Part shown: positions 32,508 to 41,416 of the stretch, piece by piece | Numbering within the stretch: position 1 is the stretch's first letter | Layout: each line of letters begins with the position of its first letter | Assembly: GCF_032586175.1 (NCBI RefSeq) | Contig: NZ_JAWHTE010000001.1 | Location: 124,001-188,000, forward strand | Length of the DNA: 64,000 nucleotides | Reading direction: 5' to 3' | Source of the DNA: Ovoidimarina sediminis | Lineage (GTDB): Bacteria > Pseudomonadota > Alphaproteobacteria > Rhodobacterales > Rhodobacteraceae | Program-made: the position numbers and the translations under genes | The notes under the pieces: generated by a model | Told to the model about the DNA's origin: nothing | What the model saw: the letters and a program-made list of their open reading frames with translations, nothing else | Databases searched by the model: none

Positions 32508-32551
32508 GGTGGTGTCCCTAGCAATGCTCCATTTCGCTGACAAGCGCGGGC

Positions 32552-33232
32552 TCAGTTGGCGCCGGTCGCGCTGTTTTCCGCCGGCGGATCCTCCGGCACG
32601 GTCTCGTCCGGGGCCTCCACCTGCACGTCCGGCGCGGGCGCCTCGGGCGCGGGCGGGCCCGATCCGTCGCCGATCGCGGCATCGATCCGGCGGATCAGGT
32701 CGTTGGTGACGTCGATCGCCTCGGCCGACAGAACCACGTTGCGCCGGTCCAGCACGATCACCGCCTGCCGCTCGGCAAGGATCGCGGCCAGAACCCCGCC
32801 GATCTGCCCGAAGAAGCGCTGCCGCTCCCGGTCGCGGAAATTCTGAAGCGCGTCCGCCTTCGCGTCCTGCTCGGCGCGGATCCGGTTCACCTTCTCGTCG
32901 AAAGCATCGGCCAGCGCGCGGAACTCTTCCGTGGCCAGCCCCGCGCGCCGTTCCGTCAGGTCGCGCTCCTCGGCGATCAGTTCCCCCTCGATCCGCCGGT
33001 TCTCGGCGGCCAGCCCGGCGGCCTGGCGTTCAAGGTCGCGCTGCACCCGCTGGCCGAAGGCGGTTTCCTCGAACAGGCGCTCGGGGTCGATCGTCAGAAT
33101 GCCGGTGACGGGCAGTTGCGACGGCACGGGCGCGGAGGTCTGGGCCCCCGCCTGCCCCTGCGGCGCGCCCGTCACCACCGGGGCCAGCGCCAGCGCGATG
33201 GCCAGGATCGGGGCGCCCGCCCATCGCCGCAT
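32552..33232 (-). CDS. OmpH/Skp-family periplasmic chaperone
   Basis: The 226-residue protein has a signal peptide (APILAIALALAPVVTGAPQG) and then GILTIDPERLFEETAFGQRV, the start of the OmpH/Skp domain, followed by a long charged coiled coil (ERQAAGLAAENRRIEGELIA and on to about residue 150) and VIVLDRRNVVLSAEAIDVTN. The C-terminus is an acidic proline-rich tail (APAPDVQVEAPDETVPEDPP). It would escort unfolded outer-membrane proteins to BamA, encoded 2 bp upstream. No lpxD gene follows, unlike in many proteobacteria. Confidence 0.88.
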   Translation of the reverse strand: MRRWAGAPILAIALALAPVVTGAPQGQAGAQTSAPVPSQLPVTGILTIDPERLFEETAFGQRVQRDLERQAAGLAAENRRIEGELIAEERDLTERRAGLATEEFRALADAFDEKVNRIRAEQDAKADALQNFRDRERQRFFGQIGGVLAAILAERQAVIVLDRRNVVLSAEAIDVTNDLIRRIDAAIGDGSGPPAPEAPAPDVQVEAPDETVPEDPPAENSATGAN

Positions 33233-33234
33233 CG

Positions 33235-35583
33235 TCAGAACCGGGTAGAGACGGTCACATCGAAACTGCGGGTCTTGTCGTAGCTTTCCGACTTGATCGC
33301 TTCGCTGAAGTTGAAGACAAGCGGGCCAAGCGCGGTTTCCCAGAAGATCGACAGGCCGATCGACGACCGCAGGTTGAACCCGTCATCCACCGAATCGACG
33401 CCGCCCGCGCCGTTCGTGTTGTCGAGGCCCCAGACCGATCCGACATCGAGGAACAGACCGCCCGAAATCCCGGCATCCTCCACCAGCCCGATGGGGAAGC
33501 CGAATTCGAACCGGGCGGAGACGAAGTTGTTGCCGGCCAGCGGATCCTGCGCCACGGCGTCCAGGTCCCTGGGGCCCATGCCCCGGAAGTCGAAGCCGCG
33601 CAGCTGCGAACTCGACAGGAAGAAGCGGTCGTTCACCGTCGTGATGTAATCGCCAAGCCCGGTCACGTTGCCCGCCTCGAAGACCGCGCGCACGGTGTAA
33701 TCCTCGTTCCGGAACCGGCGCTGCGCGATCGCGGTGCCCTGGGTGCGGATGTATTCCACATCCCCGCCCACGCCCGCGAATTCCTGGCCGAACTGCAGAA
33801 GCACGCCGGCATTCCGGTCGATCCCGCGGTTCCGCGTGTCATAGGTCCAGGTATAGCCGATCGAGCTCTTGGTCCGGCTGCCCCGCTCCGCCTGCAGGAT
33901 GGGAGAGTTGTTGGCACTCAGCTCGCCCAGGTCCTGGCTCAGGAAGGTGTAGGAGGTCGACAGCCGCGAGAACCGCCCGGTCGGGAAGCCAAGCCGCGCC
34001 TGTGCGCCCGTGCTCCGCGTCGTGAAGCTCGCGTTGTTGTTGTCGGTCTCGCGGTTGAAGATCGACAGCGTCAGCGCCAGGTCCCGGCCCAGAAGCGCGG
34101 GCTCGGTGAAGCTCAGCTGCGAGGTGCCCGATTCCGAGGTCGTATTCAGGTCGAAATTCAGGATCTGCCCGCGGCCCAGGAAGTTCCGCTCCGAAAAGTT
34201 CAGCGCCAGGCCAAGCCCGTTATCCGACGAATAGGACGCGCCCGCCCCAAGCGATCCGGTGGGCACTTCTTCCACGTCCACGTCGATCACCACCTGGTCG
34301 GGGGCCGAGCCTTCGCGCGAATTCACGTCGACGGTCGAAAAATAGTTCAACGCCCGGATCCGGTTCGACGCGGCGCGGATCTCGCGCGGGTTGAACGGGT
34401 CGCCCTCGACGGTGCGGAACTGGCGCCGGATCACCCGGTCAAGGGTGGTCTGGTTGCCCTCGATGTCGATCCGCTCCACGAAGATGCGCTCGCCGCGCAC
34501 GATCGAGAACTCGATATCCAGCGTCTGGCTCCGGTCGTTCCGCGTCACCCGCGGATCGACCCGCACGAAATCGAGGCCGTCTTGCGTCGCAAGCTCCTCC
34601 ATCCGCTCGATGGCGTTCTCCAGAAGCGTCGGCGAATAGACGGCGCCTTCGCGCAGCTTCGCCACCTTCAGATATGCCTCGGGGTCCACGGCATCGAGGT
34701 CGCTCGTGGCGCTCAGCGCGCCGAAGCGGAACTGCTGGCCCTCGCGCACCTGGAAGGTGATGAAGGTCGCGTTGCGCTCGCGCGCCAGTTCCGTGCTGAC
34801 ATCCAGCACCTCGAAATCGATATAGCCGCGCGACAGATAGAAATCGCGCAGCACGGTGATGTCGAATTCGATCCGGTCCGCCACGAACACGTCGTTGCGG
34901 AAGAAGGCGCGCAACAGCCCGGCCTGCTTCGTCTCCAGCACCCGCCGCAGCCGGCGGTCCGAATACACGCGGTTGCCCACGAAGGACACGCGCTGGTTCT
35001 CCACCACCCGGCCTTCCGTCACCTCGAAGACGAGGTCGACGCGATTCTCGCTCCGCCGGATGATCTTCGGCGTCACGGTCGCGGCCAGCAGGCCCTGGGA
35101 TTCGTAGGCATCGACGATGTTCGACGCATCCTGCTGCGCCTGGGTGGGCGAGAACACCCGCCGCGGCGCGGACCGGACGACCTGCAACAGGTCCTCTTCG
35201 TCGAGCCGCCGGTTGCCTTCGATCGCGATGCGGTTGATCGTCGGGAATTCCTGCACCCGGATCAGAAGCGTGCCGCCCTGGGGCACAAGCTCGACACTCT
35301 CGAACAGCCCCGAATCCATCAGGTCCTGGAAGGCCTGGTTCAGCGCGCCGCTGCCGACGGTCTCTCCCGGCGCGATATCGGCATAGGACAGCACCGTCGC
35401 GTTATCGACCCGCTGGTTACCCTCCACCACGAATGTGCCGAACCGGTAGGACTGCGCCAGCGCCCCGTTCGGCACCGCGGAGACAAACACCGCCAGTGAC
35501 AGAAGAAAGACACAGGCCGCCATCCAGCCTGCACGCCGGTCAAAGCGCCGGAAACCAGCGCTCCCCCACCATATATTGGTCAT
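33235..35583 (-). CDS. bamA: outer membrane protein assembly factor BamA
   Basis: The 782-residue protein has a signal peptide ending near NGALAQSY, five POTRA domains (first FVVEGNQRVDNATVLSYADI; fifth ERIFVERIDIEGNQTTLDRV) and a C-terminal 16-strand barrel. The lid-lock motif is GVLLQFGQEFAG and the RGF motif lies in SSQLRGFDFRGMGPRD. It ends FDVTVSTRF with the terminal phenylalanine signal. It inserts beta-barrel proteins into the outer membrane. skp follows after 2 bp. Confidence 0.97.
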   Translation of the reverse strand: MTNIWWGSAGFRRFDRRAGWMAACVFLLSLAVFVSAVPNGALAQSYRFGTFVVEGNQRVDNATVLSYADIAPGETVGSGALNQAFQDLMDSGLFESVELVPQGGTLLIRVQEFPTINRIAIEGNRRLDEEDLLQVVRSAPRRVFSPTQAQQDASNIVDAYESQGLLAATVTPKIIRRSENRVDLVFEVTEGRVVENQRVSFVGNRVYSDRRLRRVLETKQAGLLRAFFRNDVFVADRIEFDITVLRDFYLSRGYIDFEVLDVSTELARERNATFITFQVREGQQFRFGALSATSDLDAVDPEAYLKVAKLREGAVYSPTLLENAIERMEELATQDGLDFVRVDPRVTRNDRSQTLDIEFSIVRGERIFVERIDIEGNQTTLDRVIRRQFRTVEGDPFNPREIRAASNRIRALNYFSTVDVNSREGSAPDQVVIDVDVEEVPTGSLGAGASYSSDNGLGLALNFSERNFLGRGQILNFDLNTTSESGTSQLSFTEPALLGRDLALTLSIFNRETDNNNASFTTRSTGAQARLGFPTGRFSRLSTSYTFLSQDLGELSANNSPILQAERGSRTKSSIGYTWTYDTRNRGIDRNAGVLLQFGQEFAGVGGDVEYIRTQGTAIAQRRFRNEDYTVRAVFEAGNVTGLGDYITTVNDRFFLSSSQLRGFDFRGMGPRDLDAVAQDPLAGNNFVSARFEFGFPIGLVEDAGISGGLFLDVGSVWGLDNTNGAGGVDSVDDGFNLRSSIGLSIFWETALGPLVFNFSEAIKSESYDKTRSFDVTVSTRF

Positions 35584-35715
35584 TACCGCTCGTTCCGCAT
35601 AAACCTCGTGTGTTCACTGCGTAAAACGAATGCGGGGGGATGTCAAAACAGATGGGCCCCGCAGGGCCCGAATGTGTGGATTTTCGGGATCAGGTCCGGG
35701 GCCGCGCGGGGCGGC

Positions 35716-35850
35716 TCAGAACACGCCGATTTCGGCGATCAGATAGCTCGCGGCGAAAAGCGACAGCGCGATCAGCGCGACCGATACAAGATGGTCCTTG
35801 TAAAGATCGGTCATCACGGAAAATCCGGTCTGGGTCTCATTGGTGCGCAT
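35716..35850 (-). CDS. 44-residue single-span membrane protein between rseP and bamA
   Basis: Reading the minus strand from ATG at 35850 gives 44 residues: MRTNETQTGFSVMTDLYKDH then one hydrophobic span LVSVALIALSLFAASYLIAE and a short IGVF tail. An internal ATG (residue 13) would give a 32-residue form. The ribosome site is weak (GAGG). The gene sits in the 349-bp gap between rseP and bamA on their strand. I recognise no family. The clean hydrophobic segment and tight codon structure support a real small protein. Confidence 0.5.
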   Translation of the reverse strand: MRTNETQTGFSVMTDLYKDHLVSVALIALSLFAASYLIAEIGVF

Positions 35851-35932
35851 GGCGGGCCTCGCAGGAGGAAATAACACTATTCCCAAGGGGTAACCGCCGA
35901 TTGTGGCCTGATTGCGGCTGAACCCTGCCGTT

Positions 35933-37270
35933 TCAGGGGCAGAAGAAATCGTTTGTCAGCGCGAACAGCATGAACGACAGCAGGATCGCAAGCCCCGCGC
36001 CCATCAGCACCCTGAGCGCGCGGTCGTTCGGCGGCCGTCCGCGCACCGCCTCGTAGGCGTGGAACACGAGATGCCCGCCGTCCAGCACGGGAATCGGCAG
36101 CAGGTTCAGAAGCCCCACGGCGGTCGACAGTACCGCGATGAAGCCGATGAAGTTCTCCCAGCCCATGCTGATCGTATCGCCCGAAACCCGCGCGATCGTC
36201 ACCGGGCCGCGCACGTTGCAGGCCTGAATCTGCCCCGCCACCACGTTGTACAGCACCGACAGGCTCGACGTCGCCACGCCCACCGTCTGGTCCACGGCCC
36301 GCCCGAAGGCGTCGATCGGCCCCGCGGCTTCCGTCGCGGGCTCGAAGAACATGCTCCCATGGATGCCCAGAAGCCACCGGGTCTCGAACCCGCCTTCGTC
36401 CAGCGGCAGGTCCTCGCGCTTGGGGCGCACCGCGAATTCAAGCTCTTCCCCATCGCGCCAGACCGACAGCATCAGAACCCGCCCGTCGCTCGTGCCCACG
36501 TGGTCGCGCAATTCCTCGAACCGGATAACGGGCGCGCCGTCCACGGCGGTGATGACGTCGCCTTCCTGAAGGTCGACGGCCAGCGCCGCCGATTGCGGGT
36601 TCAGCCCGCTCACCACCGTCGGCAGCGGATGCGGCGCCATAACCTCGATCACCGCGCCGTCGCGGCGCACCTCGTAGGCCAGGAAAGGCTCCTGCGGCAG
36701 CGTGTCGAAATAATCGCCAAGCTCGTCGATGGGCGGCGTCGGTATGCCGGCGATCGATACAAGCTCGTCGCCCTCCAGAAGCTCCATGGGCTGAAACGGC
36801 ATCGGCGCGATCAGGTGCACGGTCAGCGGATCGCGCGGCGCCCCGTTATAGAAGATCAGCCCCATGAAGACGATGATCGACAGGATGAAGTTGAACACCG
36901 GGCCCGCCGAGACCGTCAGCGCCCGCGCCCACAGCGGCGCGCCATGCATCGTCGCGCGGCGTTCCTCCGCCGACAGGCCCTCCACGGCCCCGGCATCGGG
37001 CGCACTCGCGGCATTCGCGTCGCCCTTGAATTTCACGTATCCGCCCAGCGGAATCGCGGCCACCTGCCACTGCGTCCCGCGCTTGTCGGTCCGCCGGAAC
37101 AGCACCGGGCCGAACCCGATCGAGAACACATCCGCCCCGATCCCGGTCCACCGGCCCACGATGTAATGGCCGTATTCGTGGATCGCCACGATGATCGACA
37201 GCGCGACGATGAACGCCACGGCGGTCGTAAGGAAATTACCGAACGACGGGATCAGCCCGACCATATCCAT
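35933..37270 (-). CDS. rseP: RIP metalloprotease RseP (site-2 protease)
   Basis: The 445-residue integral membrane zinc protease has HEYGH at residues 31-35 (H31, E32, H35), a PDZ region (QSAALAVDLQEGDVITAVDG and a partial second one before it) and the third metal-site block NLLPIPVLDGGHLVFHAYE in a late membrane span. It cuts trimmed anti-sigma factors such as RseA within the membrane and clears signal-peptide remnants. It is placed between dxr (3 bp upstream) and bamA, the common order in proteobacteria. Confidence 0.96.
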   Translation of the reverse strand: MDMVGLIPSFGNFLTTAVAFIVALSIIVAIHEYGHYIVGRWTGIGADVFSIGFGPVLFRRTDKRGTQWQVAAIPLGGYVKFKGDANAASAPDAGAVEGLSAEERRATMHGAPLWARALTVSAGPVFNFILSIIVFMGLIFYNGAPRDPLTVHLIAPMPFQPMELLEGDELVSIAGIPTPPIDELGDYFDTLPQEPFLAYEVRRDGAVIEVMAPHPLPTVVSGLNPQSAALAVDLQEGDVITAVDGAPVIRFEELRDHVGTSDGRVLMLSVWRDGEELEFAVRPKREDLPLDEGGFETRWLLGIHGSMFFEPATEAAGPIDAFGRAVDQTVGVATSSLSVLYNVVAGQIQACNVRGPVTIARVSGDTISMGWENFIGFIAVLSTAVGLLNLLPIPVLDGGHLVFHAYEAVRGRPPNDRALRVLMGAGLAILLSFMLFALTNDFFCP

Positions 37271-37273
37271 GCG

Positions 37274-38446
37274 CTATGCCTGCCCTTTCGCCACGTCTTC
37301 CATCGCAAGCCGCCGTGCCTCCGCATCCGCGGCCACGACGTTGTCGAGCGTGATTTCGGCACTGATGTGGCGTCCGGCGGACATCTTTGCAAGAACTCTC
37401 TCGACGATATGCGCCATGTCGAGGAAGCCGATGCGCTCCGCGATGAAGGCGTCAAGCACCGCCTCCTTCGCCCCGTTGAACACCGCCCCGGCCAGCCCGC
37501 CGGTCTCCATCACCTCCCGCGCAAGCCTCAGCGCGGGCGAGCGCTCGGGGTCCGCGGCCCGGAAATTCAGCTGCCCGAGTTGCGCCAGATCCAGCCGCTC
37601 CACCGGCAGATCGCGCCGGTCGGGCCAGTTCAGCGCGAACCCGATCGCATGGCGCATGTCCGGGGGGCCCAGATGCGCCATCAGCGCCCCGTCGCGAAAA
37701 CCTACCAGCGCGTGAATGATCGATTCCGGGTGAATGACGGTCTCGATCTGATCGGGCCTGACGCCGAAATATTCCTTGGTTTCAATCAGCTCCAGTGCCT
37801 TGTTGAACATGGTGGCACTGTCGATCGTGATCCGCTGCCCCATGTCCCAGTTCGGATGCGACGAGGCTTCGGCCAGCGTCGCACGCCGCAGCTTCTCCAA
37901 GGGCCAGTCCCGGAACGCGCCCCCCGAAGCGGTGATGATCACCCGCTCGACGGCGGCCATATCCTCGCCGATCAGCGCCTGGAACACCGCAGAATGCTCG
38001 CTGTCGACCGGCAGCACGGTCGCCCCGTGCGCCGCCGCCGTCGCCATCAGCAGCGGCCCCGCGGTCACGAGGCTTTCCTTGTTCGCAAGCGCCAGCGTCC
38101 GGCCCTGCTCCAGCGCCTTCAGGCCCGGCGGAAGCCCCGCGGCGCCCACGATCGCCGACATCACCCAGTCCGCGGGCCGCTCGGCCGCCTCGCAGATCGC
38201 GCCCGCGCCCGCGGCCGTCTCGATCCCGGTCCCGGCCAGCGCCTCCCGCAGATCGGGCAGGCAGTCTTCATGCGCCGTCACCGCGAGCCCGGCCTTCAGC
38301 GCCCGCGCCTGCCCGGCCAGCTTCGCCACGTTCCGCCCGCCGGTCAGCGCCACCACCTCGAAATCGTCCGGCGCCTCCGCGATCAGCGACACCGTGTTGC
38401 AGCCGATCGAACCGGTGGCGCCGAAAATCGAAACCCTGCGCGTCAT
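37274..38446 (-). CDS. dxr: 1-deoxy-D-xylulose 5-phosphate reductoisomerase
   Basis: From the ATG at 38446 the enzyme has 390 residues. The NADPH motif GATGSIG is in MTRRVSIFGATGSIGCN; the metal- and substrate-binding block is VLPVDSEHSAVFQ, followed by TASGGAFRDWP and HPNWDMGQRITIDSATMFNK. It makes 2-C-methyl-D-erythritol 4-phosphate in the non-mevalonate isoprenoid pathway, feeding UppS nearby. The frame is open far upstream (to 39232) but that part overlaps cdsA and is noise. It ends 3 bp before rseP. Confidence 0.97.
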   Translation of the reverse strand: MTRRVSIFGATGSIGCNTVSLIAEAPDDFEVVALTGGRNVAKLAGQARALKAGLAVTAHEDCLPDLREALAGTGIETAAGAGAICEAAERPADWVMSAIVGAAGLPPGLKALEQGRTLALANKESLVTAGPLLMATAAAHGATVLPVDSEHSAVFQALIGEDMAAVERVIITASGGAFRDWPLEKLRRATLAEASSHPNWDMGQRITIDSATMFNKALELIETKEYFGVRPDQIETVIHPESIIHALVGFRDGALMAHLGPPDMRHAIGFALNWPDRRDLPVERLDLAQLGQLNFRAADPERSPALRLAREVMETGGLAGAVFNGAKEAVLDAFIAERIGFLDMAHIVERVLAKMSAGRHISAEITLDNVVAADAEARRLAMEDVAKGQA

Positions 38447-38457
38447 GCTCCAGCCCT

Positions 38458-39276
38458 CTACAGGATCGGCGGCGGCGGAAAATCGACGATCTGCTCGATC
38501 AGCAGAAGGAAGATCGACGCGCCCAGCATCGAATCGAACCGGTCCAGTAGCCCGCCATGCCCCGGGATCAGCGCCGAGGAATCCTTGATCCCCGACCGCC
38601 GCTTCAGCGCGCTTTCGGCCACGTCGCCCAATTGGCTCGCCATCGACAGCGCCACCGCGATCCCCAGAAGCTCCCAGCCCACGCCCGCCTTCTCGGTGAC
38701 AAAGGGGATCGACACCGCCCCGGCCAGCACCCAGCCCGCCACCGTGCCCGACCACGTCTTCTTCGGGCTCACCTTGGGCCAGATCTTCGGCCCCCCGATG
38801 ATCCGCCCGGCGAAATAGCCCCCCACATCGGTGGCCACCACCAGAAGCGCCAGCCACGCCATCCAGATGAACCCGAATTCGTCGCGCAGGAACATCAGCC
38901 CGTAGCCCGCGATCATGATCGCCACGGTGAAGATCGCGTATTGGGTGCGGTTGCCGCGCATCCCCTCGGCCCGGAACAGGCCCGGCGCGATCAGAAGCGG
39001 CAGGGCAAACCCGCCGGGGATCTCGCCGGCCACCAGCATCGCGGCGCCCGCGCCAAGCGCGGGCCAGAGCGCCCTCTCCCCCGCCCCGGTCATCCGGGCA
39101 AGCTCCCAGACCATCACGGCCGACAGAAGGGCGACGAAGATGTGAAACGGCAACCCGCCCAGCCAGACGGCGCCCAGCCCGATCCCCGCCATCAGCGCGC
39201 CCGACAGAACGCGCGACACGAGGTCGTCCCATCGCCCCCCAGCGGTCGGCCTGTCCCTATCCCCGGACGGCGCCAA
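38458..39276 (-). CDS. cdsA: phosphatidate cytidylyltransferase CdsA
   Basis: A membrane protein of about 272 residues with around seven spans and the signature SPKKTWSGTVAGWVLAG, LGDVAESALKRRSGIKDSS and IPGHGGLLDRFDSM typical of CdsA. It makes CDP-diacylglycerol from phosphatidate and CTP. The start is uncertain: no in-frame ATG precedes RWDDLVSRVLSGALM, so a TTG at 39276 or 39318, both overlapping the uppS 3' end, or a GTG at 39219 could be used. The gene lies between uppS and dxr. Confidence 0.92.
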   Translation of the reverse strand: MAPSGDRDRPTAGGRWDDLVSRVLSGALMAGIGLGAVWLGGLPFHIFVALLSAVMVWELARMTGAGERALWPALGAGAAMLVAGEIPGGFALPLLIAPGLFRAEGMRGNRTQYAIFTVAIMIAGYGLMFLRDEFGFIWMAWLALLVVATDVGGYFAGRIIGGPKIWPKVSPKKTWSGTVAGWVLAGAVSIPFVTEKAGVGWELLGIAVALSMASQLGDVAESALKRRSGIKDSSALIPGHGGLLDRFDSMLGASIFLLLIEQIVDFPPPPIL

Positions 39277-39994
39277 ACCTTCGCTCTCGTTTTGAGAAGC
39301 TGCCGACCACCCGGGCAAACTCGTCGCGCGAGAAATCGGGCCAGAGCGTGTCGATGAACTCGTATTCCGAATAGGCCGACTGCCAGAGCAGGAAGTTCGA
39401 AATCCGCGCCTCTCCGCTCGTGCGGATCACCAGGTCGGGGTCGGGCAGCACATAGGTATCGAGGTATCTCGCCAGCGTCTCGGCATCCACCGTCTCGGGG
39501 TCCAGCCGGCCCGCCGCCACCTCCCGCGCCAGCCGCTTCGTGGCCCGCGCCACCTCGTCGCGCCCGCCATAGTTCAGCGCGATGGTCAGGTGCACCGTGT
39601 CGTTATGGGCGGTCACAAGCTCCAGCTCGTCCATCAGCCGCACCAGCGTCTCGTCCAGCCGCATCCGGTCGCCGATGAAGCGCACGCAGATGCCGTTGTC
39701 GATCAGATTCTGCGATTCCCGGGTGATGTAGCGGCGGAACATCTTCATCAGGCCCGACACTTCCGCCTGGGTCCGCTTCCAGTTCTCGGTCGAGAAGGCG
39801 AAGACGGTCAGGTATTTCACACCAAGATCGGGGCAGGCCTCGACGATCTCGCGCACCCGCTTGCCGCCGGCGTGGTGGCCGTAAAGCCGCGGCCGCCCCC
39901 GCGCCTGCGCCCAGCGTCCGTTGCCGTCCATGATGATGGCGACGTGCTTGGGCCCCTCGGGGCGATGGGTCTTCGGCGTCGTGCTGCTCGTCAC
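39257..39994 (-). CDS. uppS: undecaprenyl diphosphate synthase
   Basis: The 245-residue cis-prenyltransferase starts with HVAIIMDGNGRWAQARGRPR, containing the catalytic aspartate, followed by GHHAGGKRVREIVEAC, FAFSTENWKRTQ and the C-terminal DPDLVIRTSGEARISNFLLW block. It elongates farnesyl diphosphate to the C55 carrier lipid for peptidoglycan and LPS. It lies 38 bp downstream of frr and overlaps the likely cdsA start. Confidence 0.97.
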   Translation of the reverse strand: MTSSTTPKTHRPEGPKHVAIIMDGNGRWAQARGRPRLYGHHAGGKRVREIVEACPDLGVKYLTVFAFSTENWKRTQAEVSGLMKMFRRYITRESQNLIDNGICVRFIGDRMRLDETLVRLMDELELVTAHNDTVHLTIALNYGGRDEVARATKRLAREVAAGRLDPETVDAETLARYLDTYVLPDPDLVIRTSGEARISNFLLWQSAYSEYEFIDTLWPDFSRDEFARVVGSFSKRERRFGAVRG

Positions 39995-40032
39995 GGGGCC
40001 TGTCCTTTCGGGTTCAGGGAGGCAGAGGCAGG

Positions 40033-40593
40033 TCAGACCTGCATGATCTCCTCCTGTTTCGCCTCGAGCGCGGCATCGATCCGCTTGATCTGCGCGTCGG
40101 TCAGCTCCTGCACCTCGTCCGCCCAGATCTTGTGATCGTCCTCGCCCATGCCCCCCGCCTTCAGCTTCTTCAGCTGGTCCATCCCGTCCCGCCGCACGTT
40201 GCGGATCGCCACGCGCGCGCTTTCGGCGTATTGCGCCGCAACCTTCGTCAGCTCCCGCCGGCGCTCTTCGTTGAGCTCCGGAATGGGCAGCCGGATGATC
40301 GTGCCGTCGATCACCGGGTTGATCCCCAAACCCGATTCCCGGATCGCCTTTTCCGCCTTCGACACGATCGCCTTGTCCCAGATGTTGATGGTCAGCATCC
40401 GGGCTTCTGGCACGTTGACCGTTCCAACCTGGTTAATCGGCGTCATCGCCCCATAGGCGTCCACCATGATCGGCTCGACCATGCTGGCCGAGGCGCGCCC
40501 CGTCCTCAGCGACTGGAACTCGTGGCGAAGCGCGGTCATCGCGCCCTCCATCCGCCGCTGCAGATCGTCAATATCCAGCTCTTCGTCCGACAC
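40033..40593 (-). CDS. frr: ribosome recycling factor
   Basis: The 186-residue protein has the three-helix-bundle pattern of RRF: RRMEGAMTALRHEFQSLRTG, RASASMVEPIMVDAYGAMTP, INQVGTVNVPEARMLTI and RREQ-like ERRRELTKVAAQYAESARVA. With EF-G it splits the post-termination ribosome. pyrH usually precedes frr directly; here a secreted-protein gene and a family II repeat lie between them. Confidence 0.97.
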   Translation of the reverse strand: MSDEELDIDDLQRRMEGAMTALRHEFQSLRTGRASASMVEPIMVDAYGAMTPINQVGTVNVPEARMLTINIWDKAIVSKAEKAIRESGLGINPVIDGTIIRLPIPELNEERRRELTKVAAQYAESARVAIRNVRRDGMDQLKKLKAGGMGEDDHKIWADEVQELTDAQIKRIDAALEAKQEEIMQV

Positions 40594-40755
40594 CCGCTGA
40601 CCTCATCTTCCTGAGAACGGCTTTTACCGCAGTTTTCAGCGTTATAGCGGCAGGACTGAGGCAATGTATAGGCCTTGAACGGTCATCGGCGGCCGCCCCC
40701 GCCCGAAATCGCCGGGACGAGCGGGTCTGCGCCCGCGTCGCGCCGGGCTCAGGCG

Positions 40756-41232
40756 CTATTCGATCCTGAAGGCGCCCGGCGGGCCCTGGCGCGTCCCGTA
40801 GACGAACCTGACCTCGACGGTCATCTTCAGCCGGACGTGATCCCTGGGCGCGCCGTCGAGCCAGGCAAAAAAGACACGGGCCGTTCCGCCCCCCTCGTCA
40901 CTCCGGAGCGCGATCGGCACGTCGGGAAAGATGTGATACGCATCGTCCCCCTCCACGACGTCAAGCAGCAGCCCGAATTCCCCGATCCCCGGTTCGAACC
41001 CGTCCGGAAGGCCAACCCGGAAGCTCAGGGTCCCGGCATCGTCGCATGAAGATCCCGGCGGCTCGGTGCCCCGCGTCAGGTGCGCGTCGGACAGGATCGG
41101 GCGCGGGATGTCTCCGATTGCGATATCCCCCGTGACGACACCCGGCTCATAGGGGCCACCGACATCGAAGCTGCAGGCCAGCGCGGAAGTTGCAGACAGC
41201 GACAGGGCAAGGGCAAGCACAAGGCGCAACAT
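40756..41232 (-). CDS. secreted hypothetical protein
   Basis: From the ATG at 41232 the product has 158 residues with a signal peptide MLRLVLALALSLSATSALA cleaved before CSFDVGGPY. The mature part has one further cysteine (SSCDDAG) that could pair with the first, and reads as an all-beta domain (LSFRVGLPDGFEPG, LLLDVVEGDDAYHIF, HVRLKMTVEVRFVYG). I recognise no family. If the cysteine right after the signal were a lipobox it would need a different -3/-1 pattern (ALAC fits loosely), so a lipoprotein is possible. It is inserted between pyrH and frr. Confidence 0.65.
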   Translation of the reverse strand: MLRLVLALALSLSATSALACSFDVGGPYEPGVVTGDIAIGDIPRPILSDAHLTRGTEPPGSSCDDAGTLSFRVGLPDGFEPGIGEFGLLLDVVEGDDAYHIFPDVPIALRSDEGGGTARVFFAWLDGAPRDHVRLKMTVEVRFVYGTRQGPPGAFRIE

Positions 41233-41354
41233 GTCCACCGGCCCTCCAGGAATTCGTCTCACGCCTGCCTCCCATCGATCCAAAGGGCCACTTGCAGTCC
41301 ACGGGTACACGCCACCGCCCGGTCGTCAGGACCATTGCCATGACCGCAAAGGCC

Positions 41355-41413
41355 CGCCCGCCCCTTCATGTGGCCGTAAATATCCCGGGGAGCGCGAGGG
41401 GCTGGCCCCTCGC
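41355..41413 (-). repeat. intergenic repeat, family II, copy R3
   Basis: On the minus strand, 4 bp after the pyrH stop, a perfect 9-bp hairpin GCGAGGGGC/GCCCCTCGC (41413-41394) is followed by the core CCCCGGGATATTTACGGCCA and CATGAAGGGGCGGG (41390-41355). The hairpin may end pyrH transcripts; the core is shared with R1, R2 and R4. Confidence 0.7.
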
Positions 41414-41416
41414 TCC

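Noticed and set aside
35912..38818. 968-codon frame opposite rseP and dxr
   Set aside because: Antisense to two well-recognised genes; translation is His/Arg-rich without domains.
40980..41000. tRNA T-arm-like GGTTCGAACCC
   Set aside because: It lies inside a gene on the other strand and no acceptor or anticodon stems can be drawn around it.
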